NCBI GenBank assembly: GCA_965603115.1
Contig: CBFDBT010000044.1
Location: 1 to 15,378, forward strand
From: CBFDBT01 sp965603115
Lineage (GTDB): Bacteria; Pseudomonadota; Alphaproteobacteria; Sphingomonadales; Kordiimonadaceae
Direction: 5' to 3'
Length of the DNA stretch: 15,378 bases
The first letter of the stretch is position 1; every line of letters begins with the position of its first letter. The notes below the pieces were generated by a model. That model was not told the origin of the DNA. It was given only the letters and a program-made list of their open reading frames with translations, and ran no database searches. Position numbers and translations under genes: made by a program. Positions 1 to 6,713 of the stretch are shown piece after piece.

Positions 1-2
1 CA

Positions 3-614
3 ACCTTTAAAGACCATGGTAACCCTGAAAGCCGCGATACCACACAATTTTCTATCGTCGACCGTGATGGCAACATGGTGTCAAATACTTACACGTTGGG
101 TTATAGCTTCGGCTCGGGAGTTGTGGTTGACGGTGCAGGTTTCCTCTTGGATAACCAGATGAATAATTTTGCTCATAATGTCGGACTTGAGGGCGCGCGT
201 GGCATTCAGGCGAGTCCAGCCAACGCCTTGGTGCCCGGTAAGCGCATGGCTAGCACCATGACGCCTACTATTGTGATTAAGGATGGCAAGCCTTGGCTGG
301 CAACCGGCACACCCGGAGGCAACCGGATCATCACTACGATACTGCAGGTGCTTGTCAACAGTATCGACCATGGCATGAATATCGCTGAAGCAATTGAGCG
401 CCCGCGTTTTCACCAGAACTGGACCGATGGTCGCCTGAAGATCGAACCCGGTTTTAATCCTGACACGGTGCGCATTTTACAGTCATATGGTCACGATGTA
501 CTACTTGAAGATACCATGGGCTCGGTGCAAAGTGTCATGCATAAAGACGCTTTATTCATGGGCGCATCCGATACTCGGCGACCTGGAGCAGCATCTGTTG
601 GTGTTGAGCGATAA
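3..614 (+). CDS. ggt: Gamma-glutamyltransferase, C-terminal (catalytic) part, 5' end outside the window
   Basis: Ntn-hydrolase that cleaves or transfers gamma-glutamyl groups (glutathione and relatives), normally periplasmic and self-cleaved into large and small subunits. The reading frame is open from base 3. The motif DTTQFSIVD contains the nucleophile and new N-terminus of the small subunit (Thr codon 39-41). From there the small subunit is 191 residues, close to the E. coli length. Other family landmarks are an NQM motif (153-161), the oxyanion-type Ser-Thr pair in RMASTM (252-257), a lid-loop segment before it, PGG (312-320) and the closing GASD motif. Odd point: the DD of the usual NNQMDDF motif is NN here (162-167), which removes the acid that holds the substrate alpha-amino group. 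Glutaryl or cephalosporin acylase-like substrate use is therefore possible. The large subunit lies upstream and is not visible. Confidence 0.93.
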   Translation, partial: TFKDHGNPESRDTTQFSIVDRDGNMVSNTYTLGYSFGSGVVVDGAGFLLDNQMNNFAHNVGLEGARGIQASPANALVPGKRMASTMTPTIVIKDGKPWLATGTPGGNRIITTILQVLVNSIDHGMNIAEAIERPRFHQNWTDGRLKIEPGFNPDTVRILQSYGHDVLLEDTMGSVQSVMHKDALFMGASDTRRPGAASVGVER

Positions 615-656
615 AGACAAATTTAAACAAGCACGCACTGGTTAAATGAGAGGACT

Positions 657-810
657 ATGCAGCATAATAGCTAAGGCAACTAGGGGAACTGACCATCGCA
701 GCCTCTAGTACAAGGCATTGGCTTCCTCGGGGGCTTCAATGCGAGTACTGAACGGCATTATAGGCGCAGGTATTTTTGCCTTATTTGCTGTCATGACTGC
801 TCATAAGTGA
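657..810 (+). pseudogene. Decayed fragment of an APC-family amino-acid permease (N-terminal end)
   Basis: After the ggt stop there is an ATG at 657 preceded by GAGAGGA, but its frame stops at 672. Further along, the frame through 699-735 reads GIGFLGGF. After a shift of frame, 751-783 reads NGIIGAGIFAL, ending at a TGA at 808-810. G-I-G-F-x-G followed by I-I-G-A-G-I-F-A-L is the usual start and first helix of APC-superfamily permeases, so two adjacent pieces of one domain appear in two frames with stop codons between them. No further permease sequence is recognisable; a hydrophobic run ending LYWIEKK near 820-850 could be a remnant of the C-terminus. This is inferred from short motifs only; chance similarity is not excluded. 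Confidence 0.4.
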
Positions 811-931
811 CCTTTAACTGATTGCTCTATTTCTTTACTGGATCGAGAAGAAATCAAATATTTAGATGCTGGCTCTTTCCTCTTTATTAGAAAGTTCTGG
901 GCTTATCCATCATCAGACTAACCCTTGCTTG

Positions 932-971
932 CAGTTCACAATTTGAACTGTTAAGCAGTAGAAAATATTAA
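932..971 (+). promoter_or_regulatory. Promoter with overlapping dyad upstream of the class V aminotransferase gene
   Basis: TTGAAC (943-948) and TATTAA (966-971) are separated by 17 bases, a good sigma-70-like pair. A perfect dyad, CAGTTC-N7-GAACTG (932-950), covers the -35 element and is placed as a repressor site would be. The predicted transcript start (about 978) leaves a sensible leader only for the ATG at 1022, not for the ATG at 986. Confidence 0.45.
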
Positions 972-1021
972 TAATCTATAGTGAGATGAAATTCTCATCT
1001 CTTCAAAAAGAAGATAAAAGT

Positions 1022-2269
1022 ATGTTTAACAGTGATATATCTGATCAGGTCCGGGACAAATTTCATCATGTGGACAATTGCCCCTATCAGGGGCCTAGGA
1101 TATTTTTTGAAAATGCAGGGGGCGCCCTCACCCTGAAGTCAGTTGTCGACCGCTCGAGCGAGCTCGCAGCAATCCCTGACAATCAGGGCCGTGACAATCC
1201 TGCTTCGAAAGAGCTAATGCGGATTATCGATCAAGCCAAAACCGATGTGTTGAGTTTTCTTGGTACCGATAAAGGTACCATCTTCATTGGTGAAAGCGGC
1301 ACCGAGGTGTTATTCCGTCAACTGCGGGCAGCGGTGTTGTCTACACCCGAAGGCAGTCATATTCTTGGCAGCACGCTTGAGCACCCAGCATCGGTCAGCG
1401 CTTGTGCTCGCTGGGCAGAGATCGCTGGCAGAAAATATACTCAGGTTCCCCACGATTCTGCAACCGGCACAGTGACCATAGAGGACTACCAAAAGCATGT
1501 AACACCGGATACCCGCGTCGCTACCATCATCCATACCAGTCCGGTGACAGGCATGGGCGTCGATGTTGCAGGTATCACAGCTTTAATTCGTAGAGTCTCA
1601 CCCGATTGCCTCATCATTGTCGATGGCATCCAGCATGCTGCCCACGGCGGACTTGACCTTGGCGCTTATGATATTGATGGTTATGCCATCTCACCCTATA
1701 AAGTATTTTCCCGCCATGGCTATGGTATCGGCTGGATATCGGATCGGCTAAGTAGCCTGCCGCACGACCGCCTGATTGGCGCTGCCGACACCCAGTGGGA
1801 CCTTGGCACCCGTGACACAGCCGCCTATGCCACTTTCTCTGAAGTCGTGAATTATTTTGACTGGCTGGGGAGCAAATTCACCAGCTCAAAAGATCGCCGC
1901 GAGCGGATTGTCGCTGCGAGCCTTGCCATAGCCGACCATGAAATGTCGCTGGTCAATGACACGATCGCTGGCGTTGAAGGCCAAAAGGGCCTGAAAGACA
2001 TGCCAAAGGTTAGTCTTATCGGCGGCACACACAATGCCCACAGGGAAGGCCTCGTTGCTGTCGTGGTTGACGGCATTCCTGCCGTTGACGTGGTCAGCGC
2101 GCTTAACCAAGCAGGCATCAGGACCCACGCACGCAAAAATGATCATTTCTCGGGTAATATTCTAGAACCGCTCGGGCTAGATGACTGTGTGCGAGTTTCT
2201 TTCTGCCACTATAATACACGAAGCGAAATTAAACGCTTCCTCGAGGTGATGCAGCAGATCGCAGAATAA
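1022..2269 (+). CDS. Class V (fold type I) PLP-dependent aminotransferase / cysteine desulfurase-like protein
   Basis: Cytosolic PLP enzyme of the SufS/NifS-like class V family; the substrate cannot be told from sequence. The N-terminal stretch RIFFENAGG is the family's start of domain. LEHPASV supplies the region that stacks on the cofactor. VDGIQHAAHG (1621-1650) carries the PLP-nitrogen aspartate. SPYKVFSRHG contains the Schiff-base lysine (codon 1700-1702, residue 227). The 415-residue length fits the family. There is no obvious SufS-type catalytic cysteine context, so desulfurase activity is not assured; kynureninase-, epimerase- or lyase-type reactions remain possible. I chose the ATG at 1022 because homologues begin near it and the predicted promoter would give the in-frame ATG at 986 only about 8 bases of leader. 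The gene appears to be transcribed alone; no strong terminator is seen after it. Confidence 0.85.
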   Translation: MFNSDISDQVRDKFHHVDNCPYQGPRIFFENAGGALTLKSVVDRSSELAAIPDNQGRDNPASKELMRIIDQAKTDVLSFLGTDKGTIFIGESGTEVLFRQLRAAVLSTPEGSHILGSTLEHPASVSACARWAEIAGRKYTQVPHDSATGTVTIEDYQKHVTPDTRVATIIHTSPVTGMGVDVAGITALIRRVSPDCLIIVDGIQHAAHGGLDLGAYDIDGYAISPYKVFSRHGYGIGWISDRLSSLPHDRLIGAADTQWDLGTRDTAAYATFSEVVNYFDWLGSKFTSSKDRRERIVAASLAIADHEMSLVNDTIAGVEGQKGLKDMPKVSLIGGTHNAHREGLVAVVVDGIPAVDVVSALNQAGIRTHARKNDHFSGNILEPLGLDDCVRVSFCHYNTRSEIKRFLEVMQQIAE

Positions 2270-2320
2270 AAACTTATTCTATATAATCACAGCTTTGAGT
2301 ACTTTTTATTCAAATTAGGG

Positions 2321-2349
2321 TTGCCATATTTTGGACTGCTCACTATAGT
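2321..2349 (+). promoter_or_regulatory. Sigma-70-like promoter of the S9-peptidase-like gene
   Basis: TTGCCA (2321-2326) and TATAGT (2344-2349) are spaced by 17 bases. Transcription would begin near 2356, giving a leader of about 29 bases to the ATG at 2385, which also has GGGGGA (2373-2378) six bases upstream as ribosome binding site. Confidence 0.5.
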
Positions 2350-2384
2350 TTTGTAGAAAATTGTCCAACTCTGGGGGAATGATA

Positions 2385-4079
2385 ATGAGGCTGTTGAGTG
2401 CAGGGCTGTGTTTTTTGATATTTTTTTTTCCAGCCTTTCTGGAAGTATCAGCCACTAATAACCTCTCTAAGACAAGCTTGAAAGATTTTGCACGCATCCC
2501 ACACATAAGTGGCTATTCATTGTCGCCTAACGGACACCAAATGCTGTTTCAAAAGAAAAGCCAAGAAGGGCGCTCTCTTATTGTCTCTCAGGTAACGGCA
2601 AAAGGCTTGAAGCCAGTCTTTCAACATGACCTTGGTAGTGATCTATACGAAAGCGGAGCCTTCTGGATTAGCAACGATAGGCTGTTTGGCTATGAGGCGC
2701 GGTTTGTCGGAGATTTGCCTACCCGGGAGGAAGAGCCTACCATCACTGTCTGGGTAATGCATGTCGACGGTAGTGACAGGAAAATCCTTTGGGAGGAAAA
2801 GCCGAGACCACTGAAAAAGAAGCGCAGGAAAGGGAAAAAACGTAAACCTGTGCATAAGGTGACTTTTGCCCTTATGCATTCACTTCCCGATGAGCCCGAT
2901 TATGTGCTGGTGACTCGTATCGAGCAAACACCAGAAAAGCGTGACGATACCGAGCTGGATGTCGTTAGTGATATCTTCCGAATGAATATCGATACTGGTG
3001 AAATGACACTAGTGACTCCTGATCACGGCATAGAGGGTGCTAGAATGTTCAGTTGGATGCCTGACGAATCAGGCTTCATTCGTCTGGGTTACGGCGAAGT
3101 AGGCAAAGATGATGAGCCGGTGCTATTGGTTCGAAAAGATGCCAACAGTAGTTGGACTCGACTACATGACAACGAGTTGTTCAAACGCGGAAAATTTTTC
3201 CCAATTGGATTTGGTGCGGACTTGGACGTTCTTTATGTGTCTTCGTCCATGGCGACCGGACGATCTGTAATTTATCGCTTCAATATTAAGCGAGGGCGTC
3301 TGCAAGGCAAGGTTTTTTCTCACCCGCAGGCTGGTGCTGGAAAATTGTTTTTTTCTAAGGATCGCAGTCGAATTGAAGCTGTTTCATACTATGATGATGA
3401 ATATCGCTTGGAGGTTTTAGACGACAGTTTCCTTGAGCGATTAGACAGTATTAAGGCAGCCGTTGAAAACAGTAATGTTGTTTTAGGAGATTCGGACAAA
3501 GATCAAACGCGCCAAATTGTTTGGGTTGGTGACGAACGCACACCGGGCAAGCCTTGGCTCTTCTTTCATGATACCGGGAATGCCATAGCTTTACCTGAAC
3601 CAGCGCCTTGGATTAACGACGATAAAATGGCCTCAACTGAAAGTGTCCAGTATAGGGCACGCGACGGGGTTGATATCCAGAGGATGCTAAGGGACCAAAG
3701 CGCTTATAATGAGGATGACAAAGACTATATTAAAGTTGCTGGTGATTTGAAGAAAAAAGAACTTGCCAGTATTTCTCCTGCCCACATGGTCGAGAATATT
3801 AACAGTCCTGTCCTCATATATCATTGGGAAGATTCATACTATGATGTGAAACATACCCGAAATTTTGTAAAAGCCCTTGGCAAAGCTAAAAAGCGTTTTG
3901 ACTATTTGGAGATCGATGAATCTGAGGGGGCTGATCTCTATGACGCTACTTTAGACCACAGACAGTTCCTGGAATTGGTTGAGTCTTGGCTTTTGAGGGT
4001 GAATCCGACAACTCTCTTAGAAGAAGCGAACGAAGCCGGCAAAGTTTTGCCAATGCCAAAGATGACAAAGAGTAATTGA
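2385..4079 (+). CDS. Exported S9 (prolyl oligopeptidase)-family protein lacking the catalytic nucleophile segment
   Basis: The start at 2385 is set by GGGGGA six bases upstream; a TTG 24 bases earlier in frame is less likely. Residues 1-24 form a signal peptide (MRLLSAGLCFLIFFFPAF...). The next roughly 400 residues read like the beta-propeller of S9 dipeptidyl/acylaminoacyl peptidases. The text then goes from SVQYRARDGVDIQ, the usual entry into the alpha/beta-hydrolase domain, straight to RMLRDQ...ISPAHMVENINSPVLIYHWEDS (junction near 3680, residue 432), which normally lies well over 100 residues further on. The GxSxGG nucleophile motif is therefore absent. The usual GEDHW histidine region reads SEGADLYDA, so the catalytic His is missing too. 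Frame, signal peptide and promoter are intact, so a non-catalytic binding protein is as likely as a dying gene. A lysine/arginine-rich stretch (residues 139-160) sits in the propeller. Confidence 0.8.
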   Translation: MRLLSAGLCFLIFFFPAFLEVSATNNLSKTSLKDFARIPHISGYSLSPNGHQMLFQKKSQEGRSLIVSQVTAKGLKPVFQHDLGSDLYESGAFWISNDRLFGYEARFVGDLPTREEEPTITVWVMHVDGSDRKILWEEKPRPLKKKRRKGKKRKPVHKVTFALMHSLPDEPDYVLVTRIEQTPEKRDDTELDVVSDIFRMNIDTGEMTLVTPDHGIEGARMFSWMPDESGFIRLGYGEVGKDDEPVLLVRKDANSSWTRLHDNELFKRGKFFPIGFGADLDVLYVSSSMATGRSVIYRFNIKRGRLQGKVFSHPQAGAGKLFFSKDRSRIEAVSYYDDEYRLEVLDDSFLERLDSIKAAVENSNVVLGDSDKDQTRQIVWVGDERTPGKPWLFFHDTGNAIALPEPAPWINDDKMASTESVQYRARDGVDIQRMLRDQSAYNEDDKDYIKVAGDLKKKELASISPAHMVENINSPVLIYHWEDSYYDVKHTRNFVKALGKAKKRFDYLEIDESEGADLYDATLDHRQFLELVESWLLRVNPTTLLEEANEAGKVLPMPKMTKSN

Positions 4080-4211
4080 TTTATATTACTTTCTTCTGTT
4101 CAGCCGTATATTTTATTCGTCTTCTGTATGTCATATCAATCACTCTATCTAATTCTATATTAGAGTAAAGTGTTGCGTCGACCAGTTGAGGTCACCGCCA
4201 TAAGCGGACAT

Positions 4212-5111
4212 TCAATGTATATTAACATCTTTACTTGAAGAAAGTGCTATTTTAAAGGCCCGACCAAGCTCAGGTAATAATTGCAAATCTTTGGGATTGG
4301 CCCTTTCTCTGTCCTTTCGAAGTCTACCAAGAATAGCTAGCAAGGATTCACACAGATTATTTACATGCTCAAATTCTGTACCCTTGATGCGATCAGCAAT
4401 GTCATATCCCGCCCCAATGAGGTCTTCAACATATCCAGTAATATCAGAATCCAGGCCACCACCGCCAGCTCTTTTATAGCCAGCGAGAATACGAGTAATA
4501 AGAAACGACATTTGTACTCCATGCCGATCCAATCGCTGGTTATTTACAATTTCGAGTGTCTCAATAATAGCTTCTTTCAGCGTATCTTCACAATAAGTAC
4601 CATCCACACGAGAGCGAAAGCTGTTCGGGACATGAAAAGGCTTTATCCTCAATGACCCTCCACCCTTTCTGGCTGACTCTCTTCGATCTGGACCAATATA
4701 TTGCGATGTGACTAAAAATGGTTTTCTATGCTCGACTTGATTATCAAGTTTGGTTTCCAATGTATCGCGAGAAAGGGGAACAACTAGCAAATCGTCCACG
4801 CCAGAATTTACTGCTTTGCCAACAATGTCTTCAGTCGGGCTTGTCAGAATTGTAAGAATAGTCATAAATGGATTTAAACCAATTTTATTATGCCGCGTAC
4901 TGTGCACAATTCCATTAATATCGTCTTCTGGCAATTCTGAACCAATCACCATCAAGTCTGGTAGGTCACCATTTAGCGCCTCTCTAACATCTGCAAGAGA
5001 CTCTTTTATTTTTATATCTTTAAATCCAATAGAAGACAGCAATCCATGGACAACTCCGCGCGTACCAATATCGCTAATATAAAGATGCGTATTAACAGTG
5101 TTGAAATTCAT
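4212..5111 (-). CDS. Orphan receiver-like protein (pseudo-receiver) with YIGPDRR linker
   Basis: Residues about 8-120 follow the CheY-type receiver pattern (PDLMVI...LPEDDINGI, then ILTILTSPT, then SGVDDLLVVPLS). The phosphoacceptor Asp is Gly57, and the conserved Lys of the fifth strand (xVKPxS) is Val111, so normal phosphorelay is unlikely. Receiver-containing regulators of alphaproteobacteria often carry the YIGPDRR linker seen at about residues 138-144. The remaining 150 residues are helical and match no output domain I recognise; they are not a helix-turn-helix or a GGDEF domain. I chose the ATG at 5111 because it lies downstream of the predicted promoter and the receiver fold begins just after it; TTG at 5189 and ATG at 5168 are in frame upstream. 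No histidine kinase is nearby. It is convergent with the S9-like gene across 132 bases. Confidence 0.7.
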   Translation of the reverse strand: MNFNTVNTHLYISDIGTRGVVHGLLSSIGFKDIKIKESLADVREALNGDLPDLMVIGSELPEDDINGIVHSTRHNKIGLNPFMTILTILTSPTEDIVGKAVNSGVDDLLVVPLSRDTLETKLDNQVEHRKPFLVTSQYIGPDRRESARKGGGSLRIKPFHVPNSFRSRVDGTYCEDTLKEAIIETLEIVNNQRLDRHGVQMSFLITRILAGYKRAGGGGLDSDITGYVEDLIGAGYDIADRIKGTEFEHVNNLCESLLAILGRLRKDRERANPKDLQLLPELGRAFKIALSSSKDVNIH

Positions 5112-5181
5112 GTTTTTCTCAATTCTGACAATAATATTTCCAACTATTATCACGTAACGAGGAGACATTATTACATCAATG

Positions 5182-5210
5182 ATACTCAATTAGTGTTAAC
5201 TAATTGTCAA
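5182..5210 (-). promoter_or_regulatory. Promoter of the pseudo-receiver gene with a perfect 7-bp dyad in its spacer
   Basis: On the minus strand TTGACA (5205-5210) stands 17 bases from GAGTAT (5182-5187). Between and overlapping them is CAATTAG-N6-CTAATTG (5187-5206), a perfect 7-base inverted repeat placed as an operator would be. Confidence 0.4.
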
Positions 5211-5583
5211 CTACGTTCGTAACTGCCACAGCAGAGTAGCGGCATCGATGATTTCAGTTAGTCAATACAAATCCAGTGATATTTGGCAGATGGCCTGTAA
5301 GCGGTCTGCCACACCCCATATAATACAACACGTTAAAGGGCATTACGACCAAAAACTGTGACTAGCTATATCTTAATGGTAGAAGAAGTTCTGTAAAGCA
5401 TTGTTTTAAATGAACTTAATTTTGGTCACATTGATTTTCATATTTATAGCTACACATATATAAACATGTCTATGTTTTCCTCTGTTGGACATACCAAAAA
5501 GATACACTCTGACAACTGAGCATTATAATTGAGAAATATTAATGATATTAGAAAAAGGAGCTATAGGTCACTATCGGCCGAAC
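5211..5583. other. Gene-free spacer between the pseudo-receiver and lysR genes
   Basis: This AT-rich stretch of about 370 bases has no coding signal that I trust. Its one notable content is a copy of the rnpB 3' end at 5284-5302, described separately. I see no convincing rho-independent terminator for lysR. Confidence 0.6.
5284..5302. repeat. Displaced 19-base copy of the rnpB 3' end (candidate att remnant, left)
   Basis: These 19 bases are identical, in the same orientation, to 13528-13546, the 3' end of the RNase P RNA gene. Similarity continues a few bases further with gaps (GGTCTGCC against GGGTTCTGTCC). The copy is also bounded by its own short dyad GGCAGA...TCTGCC (5285-5310). The two copies enclose the lysR/adh/pcs module. 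Confidence 0.6.
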
Positions 5584-6534
5584 CTAGTCAGGTGCATTTC
5601 TCAAAGGTTCCAGCCAATAGTATAAGCCCAAGTGTTTTCCATGCTCGAGAAAATCTTTTAATACTTCTGTTATCGCTATTACTTTAGGGTTGTCGTCCAA
5701 ACGATAAGGTGAACAGATGTAGATAATCATGTAGGCATTACGCAGTTCATGACTCAATGCCTGAACATATTGGCCGCTTTGTATCTTTTCATTGACGGTA
5801 TAAAGTGGAAGGTAACTCAGGCCCATGCCTGAATCCAGAGCATGCAAGATGCCCCAAACGTTATCTATATATGTCACATTTTCGGATAAAGCGGGAACAT
5901 CTGCAATTTGTTCTCTAAGCGAATGCCAGTCCCTGTCACGTGGATTTGTAATCAGGATATTGTGTTCATGGAGGTCTTCAAAAGACTTTGGCAGCCCGTG
6001 TTCTTCCACATAGTATTTACTGGCCACAAGGCGCATCGGTACTTTGATAAGGGGTTGGGTATAGAGGCCCGGCCCGGTAGAGACTGTTCGAAAAGCTATA
6101 TCAATCTGTTCTGCGCGCAGATCTATGTGGATATCTGAAAGGCGCAGGTGTGCTTTCATATCGGGGTGTGTTTTGCGCAGTTGAGAAATCATTTCACTTA
6201 AGATAATCGACCCAAAACATGTTGGCCCCGCGATCGTTACATTGCCAGTTAAAGTGTGGCCTTTCAGGGCATCGAGCGTGAGCTGGAGTCTGTAAAAAAT
6301 GTCCTGACATTCTTCCTCCAATAGCCGACCATTAGGGGTCAGCCGCACCTTGGAACGTTTATCTCGTTCAAAGAGCGAAACGCCTAACTGATCTTCAAGT
6401 TTTTTGATCTGATAACTGACAGCAGATTGGCTGATATGCATCACCTCTGCAGTTTTGGTAAAGCTTTTGTTCGTGGCAACTTGCCAAAAACAAAAGAGAT
6501 AGGGAAATATAGCTCTGTCGGATACTGAAATCAT
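5584..6534 (-). CDS. LysR-type transcriptional regulator, divergent from adh-pcs
   Basis: 316 residues, the normal LTTR length. The N-terminal winged helix-turn-helix is clear: FTKTAEVMHISQSAVSYQIK, followed by LEDQLGVSLFER and LTPNGR (residues about 24-71). The C-terminal periplasmic-binding-protein-like effector domain runs from about residue 95 (GNVTIAGP) to the end. The gene is divergent from the Fe-dehydrogenase/pcs operon across 179 bases, the classic position of an LTTR that controls its neighbour in response to a pathway intermediate. A plausible ligand is 3-hydroxypropionate or a related C3 acid (inference). LTTRs are known partners of 3-hydroxypropionate/DMSP-catabolic genes such as dddR. 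The start is the ATG at 6534, just ahead of the HTH; its ribosome binding site is weak. Confidence 0.9.
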   Translation of the reverse strand: MISVSDRAIFPYLFCFWQVATNKSFTKTAEVMHISQSAVSYQIKKLEDQLGVSLFERDKRSKVRLTPNGRLLEEECQDIFYRLQLTLDALKGHTLTGNVTIAGPTCFGSIILSEMISQLRKTHPDMKAHLRLSDIHIDLRAEQIDIAFRTVSTGPGLYTQPLIKVPMRLVASKYYVEEHGLPKSFEDLHEHNILITNPRDRDWHSLREQIADVPALSENVTYIDNVWGILHALDSGMGLSYLPLYTVNEKIQSGQYVQALSHELRNAYMIIYICSPYRLDDNPKVIAITEVLKDFLEHGKHLGLYYWLEPLRNAPD

Positions 6535-6568
6535 TTTTATGATGTATCACATAAATTATAGATCATCA

Positions 6569-6595
6569 AATATTTAGATTATAAACATAAATATT
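6569..6595. promoter_or_regulatory. 8-bp dyad in the lysR-adh intergenic region, candidate LysR site
   Basis: AATATTTA-N11-TAAATATT is a perfect inverted repeat in the divergent control region, close to the lysR start where an autoregulatory LTTR site is expected. The region is very AT-rich, so chance is a real possibility. No clear -35/-10 pair for adh was found. Confidence 0.3.
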
Positions 6596-6713
6596 ATGTA
6601 TTTTATTTATTATTACCATTGCCTTATATATCGCCCTGTCTTTGGACTAAAGAATGGTGTCACCAATCTATCCCAAGGCCTTTATGATTTATTCTAAGCA
6701 GGGGTAACAGATT

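Noticed and set aside
986..1021. Upstream ATG for the class V aminotransferase gene
   Set aside because: It would have a leader of only about 8 bases from the predicted start site and adds a non-conserved, lysine-rich lead; it cannot be fully excluded.
4140..4165. Possible terminator stem (CTCTA...TAGAG) between the convergent S9-like and pseudo-receiver genes
   Set aside because: Only five pairs, AT-rich and without a T run.
5112..5189. Upstream extension of the pseudo-receiver gene to TTG 5189 or ATG 5168
   Set aside because: The predicted promoter covers 5182-5210, so transcripts would start near or after these codons; the receiver fold begins after the ATG at 5111.
5410..5463. 17-residue hydrophobic ORF in the spacer (MNLILVTLIFIF...), considered as a small toxin-like peptide
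   Set aside because: No ribosome binding site, no antisense RNA signal, and AT-rich sequence readily yields such frames.
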